A DNA stretch of 64,000 nt from CAVVNP01 sp963800235 (GCA_963800235.1 CAWDAD010000003.1:558001-622000), one strand, 5' to 3'. Positions 8,318-17,137 are shown, numbered from the stretch's first letter. The notes: generated by a model not told the origin, from the letters alone. Made by a program: numbers and translations.

Positions 8318-10306
8318 ATGGGTGAACCGGTCGCTGTCACGTCCGCCGCCGATCGGTGGCCACCCGAGCGCCTCGTGCTGTGGCTGGCCGCGGTGGTCGC
8401 CCCGGTGCCGTTCGCCGTCGCCGCCGGGCGGGCGGTGGCGCGGGGCTGGTACCCGACCGGCGACGTCGGCATCGTGGCCTTCCGGGCCCAGGACGTGTTC
8501 AGCCGCAACCCGCCGCTGCTCGGCACGTGGTCGTCGGCGTCGCTGTGGGCCAGGGTCTGGATCAACCACCCCGGGGCGCTGCAGTTCGACCTGCTGGCCG
8601 TCCCCGTCCGCCTGCTCGGCGTCGGGCCCGGCGTGGCCGTCGGCACCGCCGCCGTCAACGTGGCCGCCCTGTGGGTGGCGGGTTGGCTGGTGCGCCGGCG
8701 GGCTGGCCCGCTGGCCGGGGCGGTCTTCCTGGTGCTGGTCGGCACCCTGGTCTGGTCGATGGGCAGCGAGCTGCTCTACGACGCCTGGAGCCAGTTCGCC
8801 CCGCTCCTGCCCTTCCTCTGCTTCCTGGTGGCGGTGTGGTCGGTCGCCGACGGCGACCTGGTCGCGCTGCCGATCGCCGCCTTCGCCGGCAGCTTCCTGT
8901 TCCAGACCCACCTCAGCTACGTGCTGCTGGTGCCGGGCCTCGGCGTCGGCGCCCTCGGTGCGCTGGTGGTCGAGGCGCGCCGACGCCGCCGGGCCGACCC
9001 CGGGCGGTGGAGCGCCGAGCGACGACGGCTGCTCGGCTGGTCCGGCGCCACCGTCGCGGTGCTGCTGGCCTCGTGGGCCCAGCCGCTCTACGAGCAGCTC
9101 TCCCGGGCGCAGGGGAACCTGAGCAGCCTGGTCACCGCCGCCGGCCGCACCCCGCCGACCACGCCCGGCGCCGGCGGCGCGCTGCAGGCCGTGGGCGACG
9201 TGGTGGCCCTGCCGCCGTGGTGGCTCCCGCCCAGCTGGCAGCACCCGGGCTTCGAGCCGGACGGCTCCGGCCGGCCGGTCGTCCTGGTCGCCGCCGCCCT
9301 GACCGCGCTGGTCGCCGGGCTGGTCGTGCTGCTGGTCTCGGCCGCCCGCCGCCGGGACCGCACCACGCGGGCGCTCCTCGGCACCACCGTGCTCACCCTG
9401 GTCCTCGGCTTCGTCGGCGTGGCGAAGTCGAACTCACCGCTCGGCCTCGACGCCGCCTACGTGCGGTGGCTCTGGCCCATCGCCCTCCTCACCTGGTTCG
9501 CCCTCGGGTGGGGCCTGCTGCGGGTGCCCGCCGTGGCGGAACGGGCGGAGCGACGGCGACCGTCGTCGGGCGCCCGACCGGTGAGCCGGCCGTTGGCCGG
9601 ACCGGCGCTCGCGACGGGGGTCGTGGCGGTCCTGGTGGCGGCGCTGGCCTCGGTGCCGGCCGACCACGGCGCCAGCTCGTCCGCCTGGGCGCCGCCGGTC
9701 GCCGAGGCCGTCACCCGCGACGCCCTGCCCGTCCTCGAGCACGGCTCGGGACCGCTGCTCGTCCAGATGCGCGGCGGCGAGGGCGTGTACCAGGTCGGTC
9801 CGGCGGTGCTGTCGATGCTGCGGTCCCACGGCGTCACGGTGGTGGTCGACGACGAGCCCCTCGTCCGCCAGCTCGGCGAGGCCCGCCGATACCGGGGCGG
9901 TTCCGGCCGGGTGCTGGTCGTGAGCAGCGGGCTCGGGGTGGTGGACGGCCCGGCCCCCGGCGCCCGTCGGCTGGCGGTCCACGTGGGCCTCGACCGAGGC
10001 GAGCGGATGGCGCTGGCCGACCTCGAACGCCGGCTGCTGACCCGCCTCCGCCGGGCCGGGGGCCTCCACCCGTCGGACTCGCTGGCGAAGCTGCACGGGT
10101 CGTCGCGCACCGACGTCGAGCGCATCCTCGACCGCAGCCGCACCGACCCCGCCGCCGTCCTGCACGACGGCTCGCTGATCCTGCCCGAGGCGCTCTCGCA
10201 CTTCCTCGACCTGGCCGCCCTCGGCCGGGCCGACGTCGATCGGTTCCTCTCGCTGCAACGGCGGCTGCAGGACCGGTCCGTCGCCCTGGACCTGCGCACC
10301 GTCTGA
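8318..10306 (+). CDS. Polytopic membrane protein, possibly glycosyltransferase-like
   Basis: This 662-residue protein has about nine or ten predicted membrane helices: the first at residues 19-37, then a long first periplasmic loop with NPPLLGTWSSAS, and helices through about residue 420. A helix near residue 425-445 leads into a hydrophilic C-terminal domain of about 200 residues. The layout resembles GT-C-type membrane glycosyltransferases or arabinofuranosyltransferase-like proteins of actinobacteria, but I do not see a clear catalytic DD/DE motif. Function therefore remains open. A TAGGCT element at 8275-8280 could be its -10. Confidence 0.7.
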   Translation: MGEPVAVTSAADRWPPERLVLWLAAVVAPVPFAVAAGRAVARGWYPTGDVGIVAFRAQDVFSRNPPLLGTWSSASLWARVWINHPGALQFDLLAVPVRLLGVGPGVAVGTAAVNVAALWVAGWLVRRRAGPLAGAVFLVLVGTLVWSMGSELLYDAWSQFAPLLPFLCFLVAVWSVADGDLVALPIAAFAGSFLFQTHLSYVLLVPGLGVGALGALVVEARRRRRADPGRWSAERRRLLGWSGATVAVLLASWAQPLYEQLSRAQGNLSSLVTAAGRTPPTTPGAGGALQAVGDVVALPPWWLPPSWQHPGFEPDGSGRPVVLVAAALTALVAGLVVLLVSAARRRDRTTRALLGTTVLTLVLGFVGVAKSNSPLGLDAAYVRWLWPIALLTWFALGWGLLRVPAVAERAERRRPSSGARPVSRPLAGPALATGVVAVLVAALASVPADHGASSSAWAPPVAEAVTRDALPVLEHGSGPLLVQMRGGEGVYQVGPAVLSMLRSHGVTVVVDDEPLVRQLGEARRYRGGSGRVLVVSSGLGVVDGPAPGARRLAVHVGLDRGERMALADLERRLLTRLRRAGGLHPSDSLAKLHGSSRTDVERILDRSRTDPAAVLHDGSLILPEALSHFLDLAALGRADVDRFLSLQRRLQDRSVALDLRTV

Positions 10307-10416
10307 CCGGTCGTCGGGGACCGGCGCGACCTTCACCGTCACCGGCTGAACGAGGTGCGCGCCCGGCCACCCGGGTGCAAGGGTGGGCGTCGATCCGAAC
10401 AGGGTGAGGAGGACGC

Positions 10417-11328
10417 ATGGCCGAGAAGCGACGGGCGTTGGTGCTGGGGGGCGGGGGCCCGGTCGGCGTGGGCTGGGAGACGGGGCTGGCCGCCGGGTTG
10501 GCCTCCGCCGGGGTCGGCCTCACCGCGGCCGACACCGTGGTCGGCACCTCGGCGGGCTCGATCACCGGGGCGTACCTCACCGGTGGCGCCGACCCGGTCG
10601 AGCTGGTCGACCAGGTCGGCGACCTCTTCGCGCAGAGCGTCGTCGGGTCCGGGGTGGACGAGGTCCCCGCCGACGGGTTCGACGCCATCCTCGACCTGCT
10701 GATCGGCGCGGTGGTCGACACCGGTGACCGCACCGCCCTTGAGCGCTACGCCGCGGTCGGCGAGGTCGCGCTGGCCGCCGAGACCGTGCCCGAGGCCGCC
10801 TACCTGGGCACCTTCGAGCTGGCCCTCGGCGGACAGGTGTGGCCCGAGGGGTTCTCGTGCACCGCGGTCGACGCCGCCAACGGGGAGCCGGCGGTCTGGA
10901 GCGCGACCAGCGGGGTCCCCCTCGACCGGGCGGTGGCGTCGAGCTGCTCGGTGCCGGGCATCTACCCGCCCGTCACCATCGACGGGAGGCGCTACATGGA
11001 CGGCGGTGTGCGGTCCCCCCTCAACGCCGACCTGGCCACCGGCCACGACGCCGCCGTGGTGGTGTCGGTCATGCCCCTCGAGCTGCCGCCCGAGCTGGCC
11101 GACCTGGCCGACGAGCGGTTCCAGGCCTTCTTCGACGCCCAGCACGCCGAGATCGACGCGCTGCGCCGGTCCGGTGCGAGGGTCGAGGTCATCGAACCGG
11201 ACGCCGAGCTGCTCGAGCTGTCCGGCTACGGCATGTCCCTCATGGACTTCTCCCTCGTCACCGCCGCCGCCGAGGCCGGCATGCGGCTCGGCAAGGCCAG
11301 CGCCGAACGGGTCGCCGCCATCTGGTAG
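10417..11328 (+). CDS. Patatin-like phospholipase family protein
   Basis: This 303-residue protein has the patatin fold signature: the oxyanion loop GGGGPVG (residues 11-17), the nucleophile elbow GTSAG with S45, and the catalytic Asp in YMDGG (D195), a Ser-Asp dyad. Family members hydrolyse acyl esters of phospholipids or other lipids. No signal peptide or membrane anchor is seen, so it is probably cytoplasmic. The ATG follows a gaggagga ribosome binding site. It stands as a single gene convergent with the PhyH-type gene. Confidence 0.9.
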   Translation: MAEKRRALVLGGGGPVGVGWETGLAAGLASAGVGLTAADTVVGTSAGSITGAYLTGGADPVELVDQVGDLFAQSVVGSGVDEVPADGFDAILDLLIGAVVDTGDRTALERYAAVGEVALAAETVPEAAYLGTFELALGGQVWPEGFSCTAVDAANGEPAVWSATSGVPLDRAVASSCSVPGIYPPVTIDGRRYMDGGVRSPLNADLATGHDAAVVVSVMPLELPPELADLADERFQAFFDAQHAEIDALRRSGARVEVIEPDAELLELSGYGMSLMDFSLVTAAAEAGMRLGKASAERVAAIW

Positions 11329-11376
11329 CGGCGCGGCTCAGCGCTCGTCGGCCCGTGCGCAGGAGGTCGGACCGGC

Positions 11377-12640
11377 TCAGCGCCCGCGGCCGGCGCGGTA
11401 GCGGTCGGGCGCGGCGCCGTTGTCGGCCGCCTCGATCCTCGACTGGACGTCGGACAGCGCGGCCCGCCGGGACCGGCCGGCGCGTGCCGAGGTCGGGTCC
11501 GCCGGCCGGCGACGCTCCTCGCCGGGCAGCGGCGGCAGGACCAGGTCGGCGTAGACGACCTGGCGGGGGCGCACCACCGGGGGGTGGGCCCGGTGCAGGG
11601 TGTCCGAGCAGTGCACGGTGACGTCACCGGTCCCCGTCTCGAGCAGCATCGGCTGCAGGTCGAGGTTCGGGTCGCGACCGGTGGCCATGGTGTTGGCCCG
11701 GTGGCTGCCGGGGATCACGCCGAGGGCGCCGCTGTCGCGGTCGGCGCCGGTGACCGAGATCCCGCAGGTCAGGGCGTTGCACCGGTAGGCGTGGCCGCCC
11801 TGGCCGCAGTCCTTGTGCCACGGCAGGTCCGACAGGCCCCGCACGATGTCGAGCGGCTTCACCAGCCCCTCGGCGCTTCCCCGGTACCGGTGCCCGTCGC
11901 CGGTGAGCCCGCCGATGCGGGTGAAGCGGTCGTCGGCCGCCAGCCGGCGCAGCGTGGCCGACTTCTCGTGCAGCTCGAGCACCCGCACCGGCAGCTCCCG
12001 CCCCTGGCCGTCGGTGGCCCACCACGCCTGGTCGTCACCGGGTCGGACCCGGCCGAACCAGTCGTCGAGGTCGGCGCCGAGGGCGGCCATCTCCTCCTCC
12101 TCGAACACGCCCCGCAGGTGGAGGAACCCCGCCTGCTCCAGGAACCGCCCCATCTCGGCGGGGTCGTCGTCGAGGCCGAAGCTGCGGTCGAGGTCGAGGG
12201 TGCCGCCCTGGCCGTCGTCGAAGGTGACGTCGCCGGCCTCGTGGACCGGCCGACCGTCGAGCAGGGCCCGCAGCACCGGCTCCCAACCGATCCAGTCGTT
12301 CAGGCTGCCCCGGATGATCCGGGCCTGCGACGACATGGCGGCGCCCATCGTCGAGACCACGTCCTGGACCAGGTCCGAGCAGGCCGCGACCTCGGCGGCG
12401 ACGACCACCCCGGCCGCCGCGGTGCCGGGGCGCAGGCCGAGGGCACCCCCGGCGGCTCCGAGGGTCACCGCCCGCTCGCCCACCTCGAGGCCGAGCGGCG
12501 GCAGCCCGAGGTACCGCATCCCCCGACCGGCCAGGTCGCCAGCGCGCCGCACAGGCCTCCGCCAGCACCCCGTCGAGGACCTCGTCCACCTCCAACGGGC
12601 GGACGTCGCTGCGGCGCCGGGTCCTGTCGTCGATGGTCAC
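11377..12640 (-). CDS. Phytanoyl-CoA dioxygenase (PhyH) family protein, frameshifted near its start
   Basis: The protein resembles actinobacterial PhyH-family Fe(II)/2-oxoglutarate oxygenases of about 400 residues. The iron-binding part is LPWHKDC, the downstream block is DSGALGVIPGSHR, and the distal His region is VHCSDTLHRAHPP. The open frame covers 11377-12552, but the family's N-terminus (VRPLEVDEVLDGVLAEACAAR) is encoded in another frame from GTG 12640. The two join smoothly into ...AARGDLAGRGMRYLGLPP if one base is removed at about 12541-12543. That GTG is therefore my preferred start, with a single-base insertion or sequence error. A shorter start at 12552 would lose the first 30 residues. 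Substrate unknown. Confidence 0.75.
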
Positions 12641-12707
12641 GTCGGCCTCCCGTGGTGGTCGCCAGTCTCGCCGCTCACGGCCCCGTCCGCCCGAGCCGGG
12701 CGCGGGG

Positions 12708-13544
12708 TCAGGGCGGCGGCACCACCACGACCACCAGGTCGTCGGCGTCGTGGGCCAGGTGCATGGAGGCGCCGCCGACCCGGAGGTGCAGCGGCCCCCG
12801 GCCCTTCTTCCGCCCGACCACCACCAGCTCGGCGCCCACGTCGTGGGCGGTCTGCACCAGCGCCGGCGCCACCTTGTCGCCCCGGCCCACCGGCACCACG
12901 TCCGAGGCGACACCCCGCTCGGCCAGCCGCTCGGCCCACGGCGCCGTCGACGGCGAGCCGGCCGATGCCGGTCCCGATCCGCTCCCGGCGTCGGGCACCT
13001 CGTCCGCCGCCACCGCGGTGGTCACCGGCAGGTCCAGCCGGCTGGCGAGCTCGGCCACCCACGCGGCCGAGGCGCCGAGACCGCCGGCCACGTTGGCCCC
13101 GAGCACGATGCGCGTGGGCAGCGCCGGCGCCGCGTCGCGCGGCACGATGGCCACCGGGCGACGGGCGCGGTGGAGCAGCTGGTCGGCCACGCTCCCGAGC
13201 AGCACCCCCGCGACCCCGGCCCGACCCCGGGCCCCGACGACCAGCAGGTCGGCCCCGCGCGCCTTGGCGCAGCGCTCGAGCTCCTGGGCGGCGGGACCGA
13301 CCAGCACCACGGGGTCGAAGGCCACGCCGGCGTCGGTGAGCGGGCGCGACCACCGCCCGGCGAGGTCCTCGGCCGCCCCGTCCGGGACCCGCTGCTCCAG
13401 GCGCATCTCGACGTCGAAGGGCTCGAGCTCGAAGCAGGCGGCGACGACCACCTCGGCCCCGGTGGCGGCGGCGAGGGCCGCCGTCCAGGCCACGGCCACC
13501 CCGGCGCCGTCCGAGCCGTCGGTGCCGACCACGATTCGCTGCAT
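12708..13544 (-). CDS. Tandem universal stress protein (UspA, two domains)
   Basis: This 278-residue cytoplasmic protein has two Usp domains (residues 1-135 and 140-278). Domain 1 carries the ATP-binding motif GARGRAGVAGVLLGS (G-2x-G-9x-G-S). In domain 2 the matching segment is GRKKGRGPLHLRVGG, lacking the Ser/Thr, so only one site may bind nucleotide. Tandem Usps are abundant members of DosR/OsdR dormancy regulons in actinobacteria. A perfect 14-bp palindrome of the DosR type lies 102 bp upstream, with TACCTT as a possible -10 (13593-13598). Confidence 0.9.
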   Translation of the reverse strand: MQRIVVGTDGSDGAGVAVAWTAALAAATGAEVVVAACFELEPFDVEMRLEQRVPDGAAEDLAGRWSRPLTDAGVAFDPVVLVGPAAQELERCAKARGADLLVVGARGRAGVAGVLLGSVADQLLHRARRPVAIVPRDAAPALPTRIVLGANVAGGLGASAAWVAELASRLDLPVTTAVAADEVPDAGSGSGPASAGSPSTAPWAERLAERGVASDVVPVGRGDKVAPALVQTAHDVGAELVVVGRKKGRGPLHLRVGGASMHLAHDADDLVVVVVPPP

Positions 13545-13592
13545 CCGATCCTCCCCGGTGGGAACTGCTCCCCCGTTCATCGGCCCACGGGC

Positions 13593-13660
13593 AAGGTAGC
13601 CAAGCTGCGCCTCGACCGGACGAGCGCACCACCTGTGCGGCGGATCGGGACCAAGGTCCC
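13593..13660 (-). promoter_or_regulatory. DosR-like box (perfect palindrome) upstream of the first USP gene
   Basis: GGGACCAAGGTCCC at 13647-13660 is a perfect 14-bp palindrome in the divergent gap between the USP gene and a small zinc-ribbon ORF. Unlike the other boxes in the window it has no SANNNT at 25 bp; the best -10 is TACCTT (13593-13598), 50 bp away, with a consensus T at position 1. It may act at a distance or on either side. Confidence 0.6.
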
Positions 13661-13761
13661 TGGCGCACCGGAGCGCCGTCTGGCCAGCTGGGAGCCCCGT
13701 AGCGAACGAACCGAGCGACGATGCACTCGACGGGCTCCCCGTGCACCCGAGGCCTGGGCCG

Positions 13762-14016
13762 GTGACGCACATCCTCGTCCCCTGCCCCACCCCGGGGTGC
13801 GACGGCAAGGCGAAGGTCGCCTCCTCCGGACGGCGCGGGGTCGCCCACGGCCGCTGCCCCGGATGCGGGGTGCACTACGACCTCTCGGGCGGCCACCTGA
13901 CCGAGCGCGATCGCCGCCGGCGGCACCCGCCCCGCCGAACGACCTCGGCCGGACCGGGCGACTCGCCAGTTGAAGCGCGCAGCGGGCGGCCCAGGACCTT
14001 CGCCCCTGGGCCGTGA
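13762..14016 (+). CDS. Small zinc-ribbon-like protein (hypothetical)
   Basis: This short ORF (84 codons from GTG 13762; a GTG at 13741 is an alternative) encodes VTHILVPCPTPGCDGKAKV followed by RCPGCGVHYDLSGG. The four Cys in a CPxxGC...CPGC arrangement suggest a one-zinc ribbon of about 40 residues; the rest is Arg/Pro-rich and low in information. It lies downstream of the perfect DosR-like palindrome at 13647. Function unknown, and the Arg-rich tail makes the 3' end of the gene less certain. Confidence 0.4.
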   Translation: MTHILVPCPTPGCDGKAKVASSGRRGVAHGRCPGCGVHYDLSGGHLTERDRRRRHPPRRTTSAGPGDSPVEARSGRPRTFAPGP

Positions 14017-14035
14017 CCGGGACGACGGGCACCAT
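13993..14035 (+). promoter_or_regulatory. DosR-like box and -10
   Basis: The box AGGACCTTCGCCCC (13993-14006) is followed 25 bp on by the A of cACCAT (14030-14035), the same spacing as at other operons of the island. The predicted start of transcription falls at the GTG at 14043, the head of two tiny overlapping ORFs that lead to the gene at 14134. Confidence 0.6.
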
Positions 14036-14042
14036 CGGTCCG

Positions 14043-14137
14043 GTGAGGACGCCGTGACCGCCGTCGGGCTCGACCCCCTCGTCGATCCGCTCGAGCCGGT
14101 CCGCGCCGACGATCCGGCCGCCGGGGAGCACCCGTGA
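14043..14137 (+). CDS. Two tiny overlapping ORFs ahead of the receiver-like gene
   Basis: From the predicted transcription start, GTG 14043 opens a four-codon ORF (V-R-T-P) whose TGA overlaps the GTG at 14054. This starts a 27-codon ORF (VTAVGLDPLVDPLEP...) whose TGA in turn overlaps the GTG at 14134 of the next gene. Each junction is the 4-nt GTGA overlap. They could be leader peptides that couple translation, the relic of a frameshifted longer N-terminus, or chance. Confidence 0.25.
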
Positions 14138-14832
14138 CCAGCGCCTCCCGGGTCGGGTCGGGCGGCCTCGACGTGCTGGTGGTGGAGAGCCACCGGGGCG
14201 CTGGTGCTGACGCCGCCCGCCGCCTGGAGGCCGCCGGGCACCGGGTCCACCGCTGCCACGACGAGGGCTCGCGCGGGTTCCCCTGCGCCGGGTTGACCGA
14301 CGACGGCTGCCCCATCGACCGGGGGGTCGACGTGGTGCTGCTGACGCGTCGGCGGAACGCCACCCGGCCCACGGTGCTCGAGGCCGGGGTGACCTGCGGG
14401 CTGCGCCGCAACGTGCCGCTGGCCACCGACGGGCCGGCGCTGCTCGACCCCTTCGCCCCGTGGGCGGCGGCCCGCTCGGGCGAGGACGTCGTGTCGGCGT
14501 GTGAGGAGGCGGTGGAGGCGGCGCGACTCGCCCTCCGCCACCGGGTCGCCGAGCTCTGCCACGAGACCCTCGCCGCCAACGAGCTCGGACCCGACGACGT
14601 CGAGGTCCGCACCCGGCGCCAGGGCCGCGGCCTCACCGTGCGCGTCGACCTGCCGGCCGCGCTGGCCCTCCACGACCGCCAGGCGATCAGCACCCGGACC
14701 CTCGACGCCATCCGGATGGGCGGTCACCGGTTCGACACCGTCGACGTCATCGTCGAGGAACGCTCGTCGGCTCCGGACCGCGCGGTCGCGCCCCTCCCGC
14801 CGAGCAGTGGAGCGGGACACCCGGACGCCTGA
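14134..14832 (+). CDS. Receiver-like hypothetical protein of actinobacterial stress islands
   Basis: This 232-residue protein begins like a response-regulator receiver (LDVLVVESHRGAGADAARRLEAAGH). It then has three Cys in a FPCAGLTDDGCPIDRG segment and a C-terminal half with a repeated beta-alpha pattern (VEVRTRRQGRGLTVRVDL). I recall similar uncharacterised proteins beside USP and CBS genes in actinobacteria, but no function is known to me. The expected phospho-acceptor Asp context is not clear (DVVLLTRRR replaces it). A DosR-like box lies upstream and the GTG has a GGAG about 6 nt before it. Confidence 0.65.
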   Translation: MTSASRVGSGGLDVLVVESHRGAGADAARRLEAAGHRVHRCHDEGSRGFPCAGLTDDGCPIDRGVDVVLLTRRRNATRPTVLEAGVTCGLRRNVPLATDGPALLDPFAPWAAARSGEDVVSACEEAVEAARLALRHRVAELCHETLAANELGPDDVEVRTRRQGRGLTVRVDLPAALALHDRQAISTRTLDAIRMGGHRFDTVDVIVEERSSAPDRAVAPLPPSSGAGHPDA

Positions 14833-14984
14833 GCCGGTCGGCTTCCCCAGCGGCCGACCGGCTCGGGTGACCAACGCGTGAGGCGACGCGGGAGGCCCCC
14901 GGCGGGTGGCCGATACGGGGTCGTGCACCGACCGGCGACGTCGGCACCCCGGGCAGAGGAACGGCGGTCGGCCTGCCGGCCGGG

Positions 14985-15434
14985 TCAGGCCGGGGCGGGG
15001 ACCGCGCTGTCGTGGTGGCCGAAGACCACCTCGGCGGTGATCGGCCGGGCCAGGTCGGCGAGGTCGGCGGCCAGGTCGATCAGCAGGTCGTCGACGGTGA
15101 CGGTGCCCACGAACTGACCGTCGCGGACCACGGCCAGCCGCCGCACGCCGTGGGTGCGGAACAGCGCGAAGGCGTCGTGGAGGTCGGCGTCGGCGTCGAT
15201 GGTCAGCACGGGGGCGCTCATCACCCCGTCGACCCGGGCGTCGGCGTCGAGCCGGCGGGCCAGGCCGCGGCGGACCAGGTCCCGGTCGGTCACGATGCCG
15301 ATCAGGCCTCCCTGGCCGTCGACCACGGCCAGCGCGCCCACGCCGGCCTGGTCCATGACCGCGGCAGCCGCGGTGATCGTCTGGTCGGGACCGATGGCCA
15401 CGCCGGAGCGGCGGATGGCGTCGATGGTGCGCAT
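14985..15434 (-). CDS. CBS-domain pair protein (Hrp1-like)
   Basis: This 149-residue protein is made of two CBS motifs (residues about 8-62 and 72-125), each with the strand-turn pattern GxxxxAVVDGQGGLIGIVTDRDL and GVRRLAVVRDGQFVGTVTVDDL. Stand-alone CBS pairs bind adenosyl nucleotides or act as structural dimers. Mycobacterium tuberculosis Hrp1 is a DosR-induced protein of this type. It lies 11 nt downstream of the DUF1918 gene and is probably in the same DosR-box-controlled operon. It ends in a short linker rather than a fused effector domain. Confidence 0.9.
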   Translation of the reverse strand: MRTIDAIRRSGVAIGPDQTITAAAAVMDQAGVGALAVVDGQGGLIGIVTDRDLVRRGLARRLDADARVDGVMSAPVLTIDADADLHDAFALFRTHGVRRLAVVRDGQFVGTVTVDDLLIDLAADLADLARPITAEVVFGHHDSAVPAPA

Positions 15435-15445
15435 GGTCGGCTCCT

Positions 15446-15643
15446 TCAGCTCGCGTGCTCGAAGTGCTGCACCCGGGCGTCGGAACCCGGGAAGAAGAGC
15501 GTCTGGTGGCCGGTGTCGCCCCAGCGCACGACGTAGGGCGGGTTGCCGCTCGGCCCCCGCACCTCGATCACCTCGCAGTCGCGGTCGGGCTCGCCGACCC
15601 GGTGGCCCTTGATGATGATCCGGTCACCCTTGCTCGCCTGCAT
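15446..15643 (-). CDS. DUF1918 protein
   Basis: This 65-residue protein begins MQASKGDRIIIKGHRVGEPDRDCEV and ends with VRWGDTGHQTLFFPGSDARV, a compact SH3-like beta barrel typical of DUF1918. Function unknown. The ATG at 15641-15643 has a good Shine-Dalgarno (GGAGGAG). A perfect DosR-like palindrome and its -10 lie just upstream, so this is the first gene of a DUF1918-CBS operon. Confidence 0.9.
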   Translation of the reverse strand: MQASKGDRIIIKGHRVGEPDRDCEVIEVRGPSGNPPYVVRWGDTGHQTLFFPGSDARVQHFEHAS

Positions 15644-15668
15644 GGCGCTCCTCCGTTCGTCGGCCGCC

Positions 15669-15711
15669 ATCGTCGGCGCCCGAGCACGAGCAGGCCAGGG
15701 ACCAAGGTCCC
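15669..15711 (-). promoter_or_regulatory. DosR-like box (perfect palindrome) and -10
   Basis: GGGACCAAGGTCCC (15698-15711) is followed, on the minus strand, 25 bp on by the A of gACGAT (15669-15674). The predicted start of transcription lies about 19 nt before the ATG of the DUF1918 gene, leaving room for its Shine-Dalgarno. Confidence 0.7.
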
Positions 15712-15774
15712 GCTCGTCGCCACGGCCGCGGAGGCATGCCAACCGGACGAGATCGACCGGCCGTGGGGGGTATG

Positions 15775-15816
15775 GGGCTTTCGGCACTGCCGCGACGGGC
15801 CGGCGTGGTCGACCAT
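15775..15816 (+). promoter_or_regulatory. Weak DosR-like box and -10
   Basis: GGGGCTTTCGGCAC (15775-15788) matches the window's box at G3, C5, G10, C12 and C14 but not C13. gACCAT (15811-15816) follows with its A 24 bp on. This would drive the USP gene at 15885 with a roughly 60-nt leader. It is clearly weaker than the others. Confidence 0.35.
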
Positions 15817-15884
15817 GGCGGGGACGCACCGCACGGGTGCCGACCAGGGGGCCGCCCCGGCCCCCGTCGACGAGGAGGAACCTG

Positions 15885-16373
15885 GTGGTCGAAGATCCGA
15901 CGGGAGCCGCGGCCCGCATCGTGGTGGGCGTCGACGACTCGGAGGGGGCCCGCCTGGCCCTGCGCTGGGCGGCCGACGAAGCCCAGCGGCGCGGCGCGCG
16001 GCTGCAGGCGGTGAACGTGTGGTCGCCGCCGTGGACCATCGGGTTCGACGCCCGGTGGGCCGAGGACCGCCGCTGGTTCGCCGACCAGGCCAGGGCGGTG
16101 GCCGAGAAGCTGGTCGCCGAGCTCGACGGGCCGCCGGTCGACCTGTCGTGCGTCGAGCTCGAGGCCGACGGCCCGGCCTTCGGGCTGCTCGACGTCGCCG
16201 CGGGGGCCGACCTGCTCGTGGTGGGCACCAGGGGGCGGGGCGGGTTCGCCGGGTTGCTGCTCGGCAGCGTGGCCGCGCAGTGCACCCGGCACGCCCCGTG
16301 CCCCGTGGTCGTGGTGCCGCCCGCCGGGGAGGCACCGAGCCGGGAAGTCGTCGAGGGAGGAACCACGCCATGA
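15885..16373 (+). CDS. Universal stress protein, single domain
   Basis: This 162-residue protein has one Usp domain: RIVVGVDDSEGARLAL at the N-terminus and the ATP-binding motif GTRGRGGFAGLLLGS near residue 116. It is the only single-domain USP in the window. GTG 15885 is chosen because a strong gaggagg lies 8 nt upstream and the domain begins a few residues later. Its TGA overlaps the ATG of the DUF4389 gene by 4 nt (ATGA), so the two are translationally coupled. Confidence 0.88.
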   Translation: MVEDPTGAAARIVVGVDDSEGARLALRWAADEAQRRGARLQAVNVWSPPWTIGFDARWAEDRRWFADQARAVAEKLVAELDGPPVDLSCVELEADGPAFGLLDVAAGADLLVVGTRGRGGFAGLLLGSVAAQCTRHAPCPVVVVPPAGEAPSREVVEGGTTP

Positions 16374-17068
16374 GCCAGCAGGAGACGAGCACGCCGCCGC
16401 CCGAGCAGCCACCGCCGGTGGTGGTGCAGGCCCGCATCGACGATCCGCGACGGTGGTCGTGGCTCTACAAGTGGTTCCTCGCCCTCCCCCACGTCATCGT
16501 GCTGGTCCTCCTGTGGCTGGTGCTGGTGGTGCTGACCGTCGTCGCCTGGTTCGCCATCGTGATCACCGGTCGCTACCCCCGCAGCCTCTTCGACTTCAAC
16601 CTGGGCGTGATGCGCTGGACGTGGCGCGTCCAGCTCTACGCCTTCACCCTGTCCACGGACCGCTACCCGCCCTTCACCCTCGGCGTGGTACCGGACTTCC
16701 CCGGCCAGCTCGACATCGCCTACCCCGAGGAGCTGTCACGGGGTCTGGTCTGGGTGAAGTCATGGCTCCTCGCCATCCCCCACCTGGTGCTGCTGGGCAT
16801 CTTCAGCGGCGGGGCCCAGACGGGCGGCGGCCTGATCGGCGTGCTGTCCCTGATCGCCGGGGTCACCATCGCCGTCCGCCGGCGGTACCCCGAGTCGATC
16901 TTCGACCTGGTGATGGGGCTGCACCGGTGGAGCTGGCGGGTCATCGCCTACGTCGCCCTCATGCGCGACGAGTACCCGCCGTTCCGCCTCGACCAGGGCC
17001 CGGACGAGCCCCCGGGCGGCGCCTCGGCCGGCGTGGTCGACCGGCCCATCCTGCCGGCCGCCGCCTGA
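16370..17068 (+). CDS. DUF4389 membrane protein
   Basis: This 232-residue membrane protein belongs to the DUF4389 type, with two repeats each holding hydrophobic helices (about residues 36-65 and 124-160). Each repeat is followed by a FDF/IFDL-V/NMG-HRWSWRV element and a YPPF motif (RYPPFTL, EYPPFRL). The repeat suggests an internal duplication. Function unknown. It is coupled to the upstream USP by a 4-nt overlap, which links a membrane partner to the stress protein. Confidence 0.85.
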   Translation: MSQQETSTPPPEQPPPVVVQARIDDPRRWSWLYKWFLALPHVIVLVLLWLVLVVLTVVAWFAIVITGRYPRSLFDFNLGVMRWTWRVQLYAFTLSTDRYPPFTLGVVPDFPGQLDIAYPEELSRGLVWVKSWLLAIPHLVLLGIFSGGAQTGGGLIGVLSLIAGVTIAVRRRYPESIFDLVMGLHRWSWRVIAYVALMRDEYPPFRLDQGPDEPPGGASAGVVDRPILPAAA

Positions 17069-17089
17069 CCGGTCCTGCCGCCTGAGACC

Positions 17090-17113
17090 GGACCCGCCGG
17101 GCGGGGCGGGTCC
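17090..17113. terminator. Hairpin between convergent genes
   Basis: A 9-bp perfect stem (GGACCCGCC / GGCGGGTCC) with a 6-nt loop lies in the 69-bp gap between the DUF4389 gene and the convergent P1B ATPase. It could serve both genes as a terminator. No T-run follows, which is common in such G+C-rich genomes. Confidence 0.55.
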
Positions 17114-17137
17114 GTCGACCGACCGGCCCGGCGGACG

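Noticed and set aside
10326..10339. GCGACCTTCACCGT upstream of the patatin gene
   Set aside because: The gene-proximal half lacks CCC and there is no SANNNT at 25-26 bp; likely chance.
13690..13739. Inverted repeat GGGAGCCC ... GGGCTCCC before the zinc-ribbon ORF
   Set aside because: Eight-bp arms with a 34-nt loop are not convincing as terminator or operator.
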